This document shows, piece after piece, positions 50,673 to 63,067 of a stretch of DNA of 64,000 nt. The notes under the pieces are model-generated. The model saw only the letters and a program-made list of their open reading frames with translations, was not told the origin of the DNA and did not search any database. This DNA is from Callaeas wilsoni. Lineage: Eukaryota; Chordata; Aves; Passeriformes; Callaeidae. Positions within the stretch are counted from its first letter, which is position 1. Each line of letters begins with the position of its first letter. The stretch spans positions 62,001-126,000 of the forward strand of contig VWPU01018616.1 of assembly GCA_013398955.1 (NCBI GenBank), given 5' to 3'. Position numbers and translations under genes: made by a program.

Positions 50673-52559
50673 GTATAAGTGATGCATTACAACAAACAAA
50701 ACTATGCAAGATGCAGAATCCATTCTTAAGACTTTACTCTAAGCAGTTCCACATAAAAATCTCCAGAAAGTTCAGATTTTCTATATTAAAGGGTAAAGGG
50801 CAACACCCCTTCATATTCAAGGATTCTATTTCAAATTAATGTTAAAACCAGGAAGCTAGTTTTTCTGGAAACTTCAGCTTTGAAGCTCCAGTTGGCTCTT
50901 TATTCAAGTTCTTTTATATACCAGATGCAAAAGACAGGCAGAAATAATTTTTTTTTTTCTCCTAGTATGTAGTGCCTATTTTTACTGCAATGAAACTGCC
51001 CACAGGTTGTTTTTTCTTTCCTTTGTAGTACATACCAATCACTCCAATGTAAAAGGACATGAAAGTTTAGCCAAAAAATGAAAATCTACTTCTTCCTATT
51101 CTTTCTTCCTTTAGTTGTATTTATTTGGCACTGCACTGTCTAGTATCAATTACATCAGGCCAAAAGGAAGGAAGGAAAGACTTAGTTTGCAACGCTCTGC
51201 TGCTGCTGGCACTAATATTTTAACAGTCAAGAGTAAAAAGGAAAACATGAACTAATGTGCATTAAAATGTGTGCACAAAAAAAATGTTAAAGCTCAAGAC
51301 TGCAACTTCATTCTCACAAGAAAATTATGTTCTCCAAGTCATATAACAATCTTGACCTATAACATAATTTTACTTTTTTTTAATCAATGGTGAAACCAAT
51401 AAAAATTGCAATGTGAACAGCTATGAATACTTAAATGCACAAATTATCAATCTGGTTACTTCATAAGATTCAGTTTTAATGCTCTGTTGCTGTTTTGACT
51501 GGAAACCAAACAAAAAAATAAACAATAAATAAGTGTTTATTGGAAGCTTTGAACCAGCCAAAACAAAATTCTGAGCCTTCATTTTTGGGTAGTAGCACAA
51601 ACTTTGAGTAACCATTCTGGTTTCCCTAGTTCAGTATTTTTTTTGGTGTTGATGCAGTTACTCAGAGTTGTATCACAAAGTTCCTCAGACATAACACAGA
51701 AACAGGCAAAGCTCAAGAAGGCATGGCCTGAACTTCAGTCATCCACAGCAAATGACTCAAATATAACAAGGGAAGCCTGACATATTTGTATCAGTGGATA
51801 ATTTTCGGTGCTCAGTAACTCAGAAAGGCAATGAAAACAAACATTCAGGTTGTTAGTAAGAAGTTACTAGCTCTTTGTTAGAGTGAATATCTTATATTCT
51901 GTGTCTTGAGAAGAATGGCTCAAGTTTAATGACTAACATAGCAGAATGTGTTAGGACAAAGTTCTGGAAAAGCTGCAGCAATTTCGGCATGTGCCACTAA
52001 TGACTTAATATAGTTTTTCCATCTGTGATGGATTCTATAGCTCCTTTATTTATGGAGAATTCTAGACTCAAGGCATTTTGCTAGGAATGACTAGACAATT
52101 CACAGTTATTGACTGCATATTATACTGTAGACATTCTTTGCACACAGACACTTTATTGCTTGTTCTCTCTTAGTGCCATAAAGAAGTGTCACAGGCTAAT
52201 TGAATTTTTACATGTAAATGGTCCTTCAAACCCTATTTCACTAACATGCAATTGAGACAAAGCAGAGACTTTCAGTGGAGGATTTAGCAGAAGTGATGTT
52301 TCTTTGATTTCCTTGACTGCACATAAAAACTTTTAAACATGCTTACATGATATCTTATACCAGCTTAAATCCTTAAAAAAAAAAAAAAATTTAGAAAAAT
52401 GTAACACTTGTTTTGCCACACAGGACTAAGAACTCCAGGAATAGCTATAATATAACGGCATTTTTGTCTTTTCTCCAGAACAGTTACAACTGGGGAGGCC
52501 CACCAACAGCTGCAAAGTCTGCCATGTTCTCAGAGGAGCTTTCAGAAGAATAAATTATG
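50673..52559. other. AT-rich non-coding sequence, nothing recognised
   Basis: A-run of about 16 at 52374-52389 and a T-run of about 12 near 50950. A small AAGG repeat at 51166-51178. No exon or repeat family was recognised. Confidence 0.55.
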
Positions 52560-52720
52560 AAGCTGCAGTAAGCTCTGTATGGGGTAAAAGTTGATCTTTG
52601 ACCGTGCTGACAGCCAGAGCTCTTATCATCTTGCTCAGCAACAAGTCAAATTGGGCTTTAATTGCTGTTCAGAGAACAGTGCTCGATTAAACGTACACAA
52701 CACAAACCGGTACAGGGCAG
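52560..52720. other. candidate conserved non-coding element
   Basis: Balanced composition with GGGCTTTAATTGCTG and GTGCTCGATTAAACG. Two closely spaced ATTTCATTAATT words lie further downstream at 52957-52980. This resembles homeodomain-rich enhancers. An 86-codon plus-strand frame at 52591-52851 overlaps it but is not recognised. Confidence 0.25.
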
Positions 52721-54979
52721 AAGGGAACAAGAGATGTCAAGGAGTCATGAGACAAACCCTCTTTTTGATACTCTATTCTAAAGACAATGTGAGCTTTATA
52801 TGTAAAATGAAGCACACAGAAAGGTTCCCTAACTACCAGGCACTGTCCTGAAATTTAGTGCTTAATAACTGGTGTTCTTATCAGCTGGAGCTTGAAATGT
52901 GTTTGGGTCAAATCTGTACAAAAGAGGGCTGCACCAAACCATCCTGTCAGGGCCCATTTCATTAATTGACATTTCATTAATTCATCTTTTTAGCTGGTCA
53001 CAGGAAGACTTGCAGATAAGTTCGAGTTAAAAAGTTTAAAGGCACAATATACTGCACTCAAGGGAATTCAAGGGTTTTTTGCCGATATTCTTATTTAGAT
53101 GTAAAATGGCCTAGATTCCTTGTAATTTAATAGTCACTTTAATAAGTGTTAATGTCTGAGTAAGCCTATCATCTCCTGTACAACATCACCATAAAACAAG
53201 TTACCCATTTTCCTCACCTCAATCTTTTCATTCTTGCAGAGAAACTACAACTAATGTTTAAGCTATTTTTCCTGATATATTGGTAACAGCTGCTCAGCAA
53301 CATGTGTTTTCTTAACCAGTTCTAAGAACAGTGGCAGAGTTTGCAACATGCCTACACTAATAATACTTGCCAGATACAAATTGTAGGCACAGGTACCTAA
53401 AAGACATCTGCCTATTCAAAACACAGAGACGAGTCCAAGCACATTTGATATCTTAAACTTCTGTAAGGCAAGCTATGAAAGCCAGAAAACTAAAACCATA
53501 GAAACCCCATCAGTTGCAGACACAGGCCAAAGTAAGCATGGGACTAAATCTGGAATTTAATTTTAAAAGCAGAAAACAAATCATTCTGCCATAACTCTTT
53601 CTAAGTGTAAATGAAGGGGTTTTTTACCCAGGGAAAAGCCCTTGTATGAGAGCCCAAGTTCACAAAGTTCACCTTTGTAGGTGCTAAAAATTTGATTCAG
53701 ATTGACAAGAAAAGAAACAGGAGCACAGAGCCAGCCACATCCAGCCAGCTTCATGAAACTGTGAACTCTTGTCAGCGACATTCTACAGCTCTTCTTGTAA
53801 CCAAGAAAGGGAATATATTTAACCCTGCCCAAGATCTACCTAGATATCAAAGCCTTCAACCTGGTATTTTCAGGCAAATTCTTTCACTTCCAAGAAACAA
53901 ACGCGTTGCTCATATTTGGGTTTGGGAGATTTTTTGTATTCTGTTTTTTCCATAATAACATTTTTTTAAATATCAAATTACCTTTAATTATATTTCATTT
54001 TAATACAATGTTAAATGTTCCTTTGAAAAATAAAAGGTTTTGTCATTCAAAAAGCTTTAAGCTTGGAAGACCTTTTTGCTCTCCTCTCCTGCACAGTGGT
54101 GGAGAGGTTTAGAAAAATGTATTTGTAAGTCTAAGAAAGATGCAGAAAAGATGTACCCATCCAAATATAAACTATGGATTAGGATGTCACCAGTGTAGGT
54201 ATAAGGCTCTATTTTTACTGACTTGTTGGTTTGGCTTCAGTTTAGATACCCTACCTCTGAAATGTATTCCTTAAGATGTAAAAATTTGATTTCTTTTATG
54301 TGTTTTTTTTTCCCCTATGTTTAGATAATTTTTAAAAGTCCCTTGTGTCACATAACACAAAAATCTAAATCTACAGTTTTGCGGTTAGAAAACTTCTGTT
54401 GGAAATCTTGCATGAAGTCCTAGCCAAGTACCTTGAGTAGAATATCATAAACACCAGGCTACAAGATCACTATAGCTTGTGCCAAAAATTCCATCATAGG
54501 TAGACATTTTCGTCAGTTTCATAAAAAAATAAGGCTTCTGGTTTTTTATTTATTTTGAGAGGTTATCATTTTAAATGGAAAAGATTCCTCATTGAGTTTT
54601 GTTAGTTCTTCCTGTTTGAATCGTGGTTTTTTTTGTCTGTACTTTCAGATGTATGATAAAGTGCCTGAGGTCTATTCTGCTAACTAATTTTCGTTTATTT
54701 TCACAACAGATTTCTTTTAAAGGAAATATGATTCTCACTAAGCCATATTTATGATTATTCATGACAGTGATTCTTTTTAAACCATGTTTAATTGAATATA
54801 AGTCAAAGGTACTGAATGCAGAACACTGGATGCCATGACCCAGAAGTCTTCTAAAGAAAGGAACATGCATATTTGAAAATATCTGGATAAAACTTCTTAT
54901 TTACACTTAGATCAATGATTTATTAAAAAAATAAAATAATTACTTGAAATATTTACAATTCTTATCTTTTTTAACACTT
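52721..54979. other. AT-rich non-coding sequence, nothing recognised
   Basis: No repeat family or exon was recognised. Frames of 60-93 codons look random. Confidence 0.55.
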
Positions 54980-55085
54980 CCAGGGAAGGTGATTTCACCA
55001 CTTCCCTAAACAGCTTGTTCTAAAGCTTGAACACCCTCTCAGGGAAGAAATTTTTCCTTAAGTCTTGGTTAGATTAGGTCTTTCA
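54980..55085 (-). mobile_element. CR1: CR1 LINE fragment, old
   Basis: It reads in reverse as CR1: a GGTGATTTCACCACTTCCCT block, then AACAGCTTGTTC, then CACCCTCTC, then a GAAGAAATTTTTCC block. This is the complement of the 'CTGTGAGGGTGGTG...CACTGGAACAG' region. Both ends of the element are missing and divergence is high. Confidence 0.8.
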
Positions 55086-55839
55086 ACAGCTGGACAGGAG
55101 AATTTCTGTCTGAAGCATGACATATAACTTTTTAGTGGAGCAAATCTGGTCTAGCACCTCATAAAATACATTGCTGAGGTCTAAGTCTTAGAAGAATCAT
55201 TGGGACTTTCAGTGATTTTAAATTTTTCTTTGAAATGTAACAATGCACTGATTTCAAAGTCCGTCAGTGTGGCAATGGACAAATGTCTTATGCACCTGGC
55301 AAAAATATGACATTTAAAAAACAGGGTCTGGCACCAGGATATATGAAGAAGATATAAAGGCTTTCAGCTTGTTGGCTCTATAACAATACTGAGAATATAG
55401 ATTAGAATCTTTTTAAATTGGATGAAAAAGTAAGAGTCTGGAAAAAAGTGCTGATAATGTGGAACTAATTCTAGGAAGACGTACATTTGTGCTTTGCAGC
55501 AGCCCTACAAAATTTATGTTCTATTTTGATATTATAAAGAAAATGGAGAACATTTATAAGTTGCCTCTTGGATGTAATTTCCTACTACAACAGATTTGAA
55601 GAAAAAAACTACTATGCAGAAAATAATAAAAATAACAATTATTAAAGTTATCTTTGTGTTATGATTAGGACTGTGTGAGAAAGTATCTTGTAAAAATCAG
55701 TTGGTCAAGTTTTTGCACAGCTAAGGATTGTGACTGTCATGTGACTGAGAATAGGTAATTTAATGTTTTACAGTTTCGTCCCTGTTTTTAATGCCGAATG
55801 ATAAGTGTGCTAGTGCATTTTATTTCTTTGACTTTGCCT
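55086..55839. other. AT-rich non-coding sequence, nothing recognised
   Basis: The first part could be a further decayed CR1 stretch, but that is not supportable. Nothing else was seen. Confidence 0.45.
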
Positions 55840-56190
55840 TGGGCTTTGAGGTTAATAGTGTGCAACAGTGATGATAGATACCACCATTCTATTCAATAAA
55901 GTATCCCCTATCAAAGGGAGAAGTGTTAAATAAAGAAATGAATGCAATTCCTTTGACAAGCTCTAATCTACTGTAATGAACTAAATAAATTTAATTTTAA
56001 AAGCTGAATAAAAAAAATTGAATCTGCAAATTAAATCGCAGAACAATCTTTATACTCAGACCTGGTCACAGGCCAGCCAAGGTCCAGAGAGGGGTTAAAC
56101 TAAGCAGTGGGGGATTTTAGCTAAATGCACTGTTCACCAAGCAAACATAATGGCTGATGATTGTTAAACACTTACTAAGCAAATTCCCAG
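55840..56190. other. candidate conserved non-coding element
   Basis: It combines a CTATCAAAGGGAG word resembling a TCF/LEF site, repeated AATAAATTTAATT-type cores and a central balanced part. Both outer parts look non-repetitive. The call is by texture only. Confidence 0.2.
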
Positions 56191-59100
56191 TATCACATAC
56201 CAGGCTGGTAGTTTGGATGCAAAGAGGAGCCTGAAGCAGACTTTTCAAAAGCATGATCTCTGCTTAGATATACTTTGGTTGAAAACTTACTTGAACAGCA
56301 TGTTTCATATAGATGAAGCAATGACCAAAATGTGTCCCTTTTTTGACTTGGAAAAAACCCCCATTATTTTACAATTTATTGAAATTCAAAGTTATAAAAA
56401 TTGAAATATTGACATTTATGTGTAATAAATCCCTGAAATAGGTTGCTTTCCTCAGGATATTCTATATCAACCCTTCAATCAAAAATAAATCTCTAAATAA
56501 ATGCATTCAAAATCTCTAAATAGAGTAAATTGCAAGAATTGTGACATAAAAGTCATGCATCATCCAGATCCCAGTTTAAGCTCTTCCATTTTATAATTTT
56601 TTTCATATTGTTTCAGCGTTGCCAGACTTACCATAAGAGAACAAGTTTTCCTAAGTGTGTGACAAGCTCAGAGGCACAAAATATCACACAGGAAAAAACA
56701 ACATTCATGTTGCGCTATAAAATCTTCATCCAAATCTAACTCACATTTTGAAAAGCACTTTTGCTGTAACAGTCTGTTAGGATAATCTCAAATATTGTGG
56801 GAATAGAGTAAGATATCTGAATCCCCTGATTCAGTGAAAGGATTAATCTGCTTTATCTCTCCATGAAATCGTTATATATTAAATCCAATTTAACATCCAT
56901 GCAGTGTCTTGGTATTGTTCTAGCAACTGAGAACTGCAAATGTTCTGGCTGGCAAAAGAATTAGGTGCTAATTCATTGCCTGCCAGTTCCCAGGTATGCT
57001 CTTTAAACCATTGTCTTGGCTTTGGATATTTTCTGCAAAACAGACTAATGGGAGAATGTACTCTCTTGAGCAGGAATTTAGCATGCTCTTCATACTTAGT
57101 TGCTCAATTTGCCACTGCACACCTGATGATCTCTCAAACAGAAGAACTGAGAGGGAATCTTCCAGCAATGCACAGAACTCAGAGCCAGAAACCTCACAAA
57201 TAGCATTTGCACATTGTAGCTTCTGCCCTGGTTCTGACCTTTATTACACAGATGTTGGTCAAGTAAGTAAAGTTCAGATGGTGCTATTAATAAAAGTCTG
57301 GTGCTCCTACTTATGATTAACTAGATTTAGGTATCTCTCTATAGCAGTGAATTCTGAGTAACTGTGCATCATGCAGTATCTTTCAGAAAACATTTCTTAT
57401 CAGCAATAATATAACAAGTGGTGTAAACCACATGTAGTACAGCAAAGGTCAAACTGATCAGTGGATTCATGGTGAACCTGGCAAGCAGTGGACAGGAAAA
57501 TTCACAATTTTTTAAGAGACTGGAAAATAAAGAAAGGGGGGAGAAAAAATGGCTAATAAAAGTCTGGAAAGATGGAAAGTCTCCTTATCTTCCACACTCT
57601 TCACTGTTACTTTCTTCCCATCTATTTTTCTTGACAATTATGTTCTTTTTGCACCCAGCTAAATGACGTATGAATCCAAAGTTGTCTGCAGTTTATCACA
57701 GGCATCTATTTTTTGACCAGATTATAAGTGGGTTAAGTCTTGTCTCATACTCATGTCAAAATATTTGTTATTCATTTCAGTGGAGTTAATACCCTGAATG
57801 TCTAATTTATACGTTTACATCATTTCTAAAATAGACATAAATTTTTCATTATGTTTAAATTTTCTTGTTTTATGTTGAATTTGATACAAGATTTAGGGTC
57901 TCATCACCCACAAGAACAACTTTTCTCTAAGAAGTAGAACAGATGCATAATTCCTGGAAATAGAGTCCAGTTTCTATTTGAAAAGTTTTGTTTCGTTTTG
58001 CTGTATTCAGAAACAAGAAAATAAGTTTGCCAGAAATTTCCCCTTCTGATAGATGACAAGTTTGTTGATCCTTGTTATTGCATTGTCTTTTTGCCTTACA
58101 AACATATTAATACATGAAGACTCACAAATTCTGCATAGCTTTATGAAATGCTGCTGAAAACACATGGCTTAACGTTGTAAAAACATACAAAATTAAGAGC
58201 ATTAATAGCAGCATGCTTTATATTAAATCCAACACACAAGACATATTTCTCACTGAAATGTACTTTTGAAAAGGAAATAACTTATGAAATTCAACCTAAC
58301 CCAACATAAAAGTGCTAAGACTGAGAGATGCGCCTTTATTAGGATAGCACAGAAATTCTACATATGAACAAATAAAACTCTGATTAGCAAGGAAAGTCAA
58401 ACTTCCTGGGCTTCGATCTAGTAAGTGCTCCTCCAGGAGTGGATTCTGTTGACATGGATTTGGAGGGTATTCTAGCATTCCCTAAGGAGATCAAAATTCA
58501 TGGATTAGTTAAACAACCAAGTCAAAAGCTGATTGTATAACCTGTCAAAGCCTTTGTCTGAGAAGATATTAATGTTCTGATAGTAGTTCATTTTTAAAAG
58601 AAGCTTAGACTCCCCTAACCTTTAAATTGGAAAGAGATGACACAATAAAAGCTCACATTGCCCCACCTGCACTGCCTATTTAGGTAGTATGGAATAAGGT
58701 CAGATTAGTTCATATAGGGGGACCATATACTTTTGCATTCTAACCATGAAAAGCCTGGCAGTCTTGAGAACTAAATCAAGACACACTAATGACTGAGGTT
58801 TCTGTGGAAGCTATAATCAGAGCATGAAAATCCAGAACTGAGACCTAAGCAAAGAAACATTTGTTCAGATTGGTGTTCTTAAGAGGATTTTGATGATATA
58901 TTATGAAGACAGTGGGTATAAGGAATATCAGAATTACTGTGCTGCTGTCCATGTCAATTCTTTTAAATGTCTTTGACATTTGCGTACTCCTCAGTCTGTT
59001 GCAGGTTAAATTGCATGTGGAAGCCATCCTACTCAGTTTAATAATATCTAACAGAAATTGCAGGTGCACAGCTTCAAGAATGGTCCAGGTCACCTAGCAC

Positions 59101-60251
59101 ACCTGTCCAAATTTCCTACAATAGTTATTGGAGATTTTAAAGTACATATGAAGATCAGCATAAAGTAAAGCTGTTTTTTCAATAGAGGCATTTCTTTTGC
59201 CTGAACACAGGTGCTTCCAGATGATGATATTGCCCCACTTCAATTAAACCTCTGCTTCTGTCAGAGAGCTAAAATATTCAATGTAGGTGCCTCTTTCTCA
59301 TTCTCATAACAGCAGCCCATCAGAGGACTGTAGTTTCTATTTTTTTGCAGTGTGGTCAATACGTCTGGAACTCCAGCTAGAGAGAGAAACATTCCCCATG
59401 TCGTAAGCCAGTGCCCAAAATACCAAGGAACAAAGAAACATCAATAAGGATATTCCCTCCTCTTAGCACTAGGCTACCAAACGACAATGTATGTTTACTG
59501 AAGTGGCGTAATCCTGCTTCAGGAAAGGGTCACCTGCGATACCTTATGGCCTGTTAATCAGGACACTCTCCAGCATTTTGGAGATGAGGATTCAATACCC
59601 TGCTCAGACTAAATCAAGTCAAAGCTTATCTAATTCATTTATTACTGTTCAGACTTCTTAATTATTACACATCCTTTCCATAAAACAGTACTAACGTTTT
59701 AGAATATTTTCAGAGTTCAGTTCCCTGTATACCTATTCCTGGATCATAATCCATTTGTTGGCAGTGTTTAAAGGGCATCCCTCAAGAACTTTTATGTAGT
59801 CAACACTGACTTCCTTTAAGCATCCTGCAGCTATTCCATCTTAGTAGGGAGGCACCTAATGAAAGTTGTCATATAAAGAACTAAACAGTCCTTAAAAACT
59901 GTTGACTATAGCTGAAATGGAAATCAGGTGACTGTGTACTCCATCTCTACCTAAACCAACTAGACATCATCTACAGCTGTTTTGCATTCAAGTGACTTTC
60001 ACAATTTGAGGGGATTTGGGATTTTTTCCCTGTTAAACATCTGGCCTTTGAATACATATTATTATTCCTGTTTGGAAATGAACTATTAAAATGCAGGATA
60101 TATTTATCCACAGGAAAAATGCATCAAAACCAGTAACAAACAGTACACATCTGTCAAGTCCGTATGCTGCTGTCCCACACTGTCTTGCTAGATAGCTAAA
60201 TCTGGTTATGTAAGTGTCCTCTGTGATTCCTGGACCTTCCTGAGTAGAAGT
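56191..60251. other. AT-rich non-coding stretch with one strong donor-like site
   Basis: A CAA followed by GTAAGTAAAG lies at 57260-57272, in the last part of a 106-codon plus-strand frame (56996-57316). No convincing acceptor was seen upstream and the peptide is not recognised. No other feature was supported. Confidence 0.5.
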
Positions 60252-60273
60252 CTATTAAATTTAAATTTAATAG
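60252..60273. repeat. 22-bp perfect palindrome
   Basis: The sequence reads CTATTAAATTT followed by its exact reverse complement, with no spacer. All but its two outermost base pairs are A and T. Confidence 0.95.
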
Positions 60274-61462
60274 GTTCTTGAACATTTAAATTTTAAGTAA
60301 ACGTTTAAATGTTGGTGGCTCATTGGGACCTGTCCTTTCATCTCGTACTTCTGTCATGTCTTGATAATTGACTCCACACTTGTTTATACAGGATCTTCTT
60401 CCTGTGTTTTGACATTTTCTAACCCACTACTAAACCTGCAAGTAATTCAGGAAAACATATCAATTCTCCTGTCACTTTTTTTCTGTGCTGACGTTATTTT
60501 GGCATTTCCTTTTCCATAGTCTCTTGCCAGAGTGTTCAGTCAGTCTATGGCCTTTACTTGTACCCCTGACCACTCAAGTGCTGGAAAATCAAGGACAAAC
60601 AAAAAAAGTTTTTCAATTCAGATTTTTCATTATTGCCTTTGATGTTGCCTTTGTAACTGCAAGGAGTTTGAGGCACATATATCTATAATTTACATTTTTA
60701 TCAATTCCTTCAGCCACTAAATAATCTAAGTTCTTATCAGGTAACTTGGCAAAAGTACTATCTTGAAACACTTCAAGAATGAAAGACAAAGTAAAATTTG
60801 TGCAAGATTAATTCATCACATAAAAGAACAAAAAATATCATCAATCATATTTCTGGACCACATTTCATCAGTTTCCTTAACTCTGAGGGAATGAGAGCTT
60901 TAGTGAAGTAAAAAATTCCATTCATGCTAAACAAAGATCTAAAAAAAAAGAAAAATGCAAAAAAAGTATTTTTCAAGTTTTCTTAAAGAATTCACATACA
61001 TTATTTTATGGCTTGCAAAGTGCTTCGTACTTTGTACAATATCTGGCAAAAAATTCAGAGCACCAGATTCTCTTACTGATAAGAATAGCAATGATAATAA
61101 AAATTCCTGCAGGAAAGATTTATATTTTGCAAACTCTGACCAAGAAGTGCCAGGACTGAAAACACCATGGGCTATGCCAGCCAGATGATCTGCAGAGATA
61201 ATTAACTGCAGAGTCCACAGCTTTGGCTAGCCAGGGGACAATGTCATACAAACTGCTTCCAGGACTTAAGCTACCAGCTTTTTTGAACTGGGCTGTCAGG
61301 GAGAACTCCCAACACATTCAGAACCAAAGCAGAAATCCCTGTGTGATCATTATGTGGTCTAGACATGCCTTAAATGGTCAACAGCACTGAAGTTTCAACT
61401 TAGATTTATTATTTTTTAGCTTCAGGCAGGTATCATTTTAAGTTTTTCATATATTTCATAAC
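60274..61462. other. AT-rich non-coding sequence, nothing recognised
   Basis: A short A-run lies at 60941-60966. A 77-codon plus-strand frame (60955-61188) has no recognisable domain. Confidence 0.55.
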
Positions 61463-61642
61463 AGGGCCTCTGCGATAGGAGAAGGGATAATGGTTTTAAA
61501 CTGAAGGAGGGTCAATTTAGATTAGATATAAGAAGATTTTTAAAAATTAAAAAAGAGCATGGTAAAGCACTGGAACAGGTTGCCCAGAGAGATGGTAGAT
61601 TCCCCATCCCTGGAAACATTCAAGCTCAAGGTTGGACAGGGC
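61463..61642 (+). mobile_element. CR1: CR1 LINE fragment lacking its 3' tail
   Basis: It matches CR1 in order: GCGATAGGAGAAGGG, ATGGTTTTAAACTG, GGTCAATTTAGATTAGATA, an A-rich degraded part, then GCACTGGAACAGGTTGCCC, GATTCCCCATCCCTGG, AAACATTCAAG and GGTTGGACAGGGC. It then stops, with no GATGATCTC or CATTCTATG tail. The body resembles the copy at 44385 but is more decayed. Confidence 0.93.
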
Positions 61643-62371
61643 AAGATGTGATTTCAAATTAGACACATATTTCACAGCTTGACATAAAAACATCCACATA
61701 TCTTTTAAAATACTAAGTCCCAGATTCCTACGCCAGTGTGTTTTTCTCTTCTGCTAAGCTACCTATTGGTTTTAAATTTCATATTTCCTCCTTCCCTTTC
61801 CCTTTTTAGTGATTCATAGTTTTTCCAGTGATATTCCTATCATTTTTCTGCTGAACTACAGCTAAATACTGACTAGTTTCAAACACAGGTCTCTAAGTCT
61901 ACAAGTATTAGTAGTAATGCACTATGGCAATTGCACTTTTCACACTGAGATCTTAAACTGAGTTTAGGAACACAGACATCTAGGATGAATAAAGAACCAG
62001 CATTTGTTAAAGACTTACTCTTCCCTTCATGAGTGTTTCAAAGAGTCTCCCAGCTCCCTTCAGGAGCTTTCGGGAATCTCCTCTACTAGATTCTAGGTAC
62101 AATCTAGATTTTTTACTAGATTTGCTAAAATCAGTCTCTGAAATACTTAGTACAGAATTCAGCATTTCATTATCATATAATATTGATTACATAGCCTTGT
62201 AATATAGTGTAATATAATTAAAATTAAATCATACAACATAATATAGCTTTTGCTTGAAAATTCTGTTATAGATCTGAAGGTACTATAATGGTAATAATCA
62301 ATATCCTCTGTTTCCTAGGTAAAAAGTATTCTAGCTGGTAGTTTTCAGTGCAGAATATAAACTATCACTTC
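61643..62371. other. AT-rich non-coding sequence, nothing recognised
   Basis: Very AT-rich between 62160 and 62260. No exon or repeat family was recognised. Confidence 0.5.
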
Positions 62372-62485
62372 ACAGAATCAGACAATGGTTGAGGCTAGAA
62401 AGGAACTTTGGAGATCATCTGGTCCAAACCCCCATCACCTGCTCCAGTTGTATCCATCCGGATGGCAGTGACCAAGAGTTGTCCT
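62372..62485 (-). mobile_element. CR1: CR1 LINE 3'-end fragment
   Basis: On the plus strand it reads CAGAATCAGACAATGGTTGA, GGCTAGAAAGGAACTTTGGA, GATCATCTGGTCCAAACCCC, and then a decayed ATCCATCCGGATGG part. This is the complement of the CR1 3' tail, of the subtype with a TTGAGG start. It is truncated and diverged past about 62460. Confidence 0.88.
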
Positions 62486-62946
62486 TGCAGAAGAGTGTTT
62501 GCATGGAGCTGGTTCACCTTCACTTCCTAGGACTGGGCTGAGATTTTTGAGAAGTAAATCCATCCCAGTTAAAAGATCTCAGAGAACCAACTGCTTCATG
62601 ATAACTTCCTTCAAGGCAACACCTGGTGTGCACAGGCACTAAATAACTAAAAAAAAACCGAAATATCTTCAGTCATGTTTGCATCAGTGAGATGACTACA
62701 ATTATATATCCAAATATATAAACAGTAACCACATACAAATAAATGTACTTGAAGACTGTATGTATGTTTTTAGATGAATGATGTATATGCAGCACTAATG
62801 ATTGTTTCCTTCATGTAAACTATCAATGGTTTCCTTTAAAATGGGCCTAATGAGATGATGAAATAAGAGGATGGTGGAAAAGGTCCTCTGACCACCTGTG
62901 CCTTATGTTACCTTCCTAACATTGTCTGTTTTGTCTCTTTATATCT
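62486..62946. other. non-coding, nothing recognised
   Basis: It may include a few more decayed CR1 bases up to about 62600, but this is not supportable. Nothing else was seen. Confidence 0.45.
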
Positions 62947-63067
62947 TTAAATATTAAATATTAAAATAATATAAACTCTTAAAATAATATAAATTATTAA
63001 AATAAAATAAAGTAAAGTAAAATAAAAATAAAAATAATATAAAATATTAAAATCTTAAAATATTGAT
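62947..63067. repeat. AT-rich low-complexity tract
   Basis: Dominated by AAATATTAAA, AATAATATAAA and AAAATAAAGT-type words. The internal near-repeats have no fixed period. Confidence 0.85.

Noticed and set aside
56996..57316. 106-codon plus-strand frame with a donor-like site near its end
   Set aside because: The donor is noted as a finding, but no acceptor or known protein similarity supports a coding gene.
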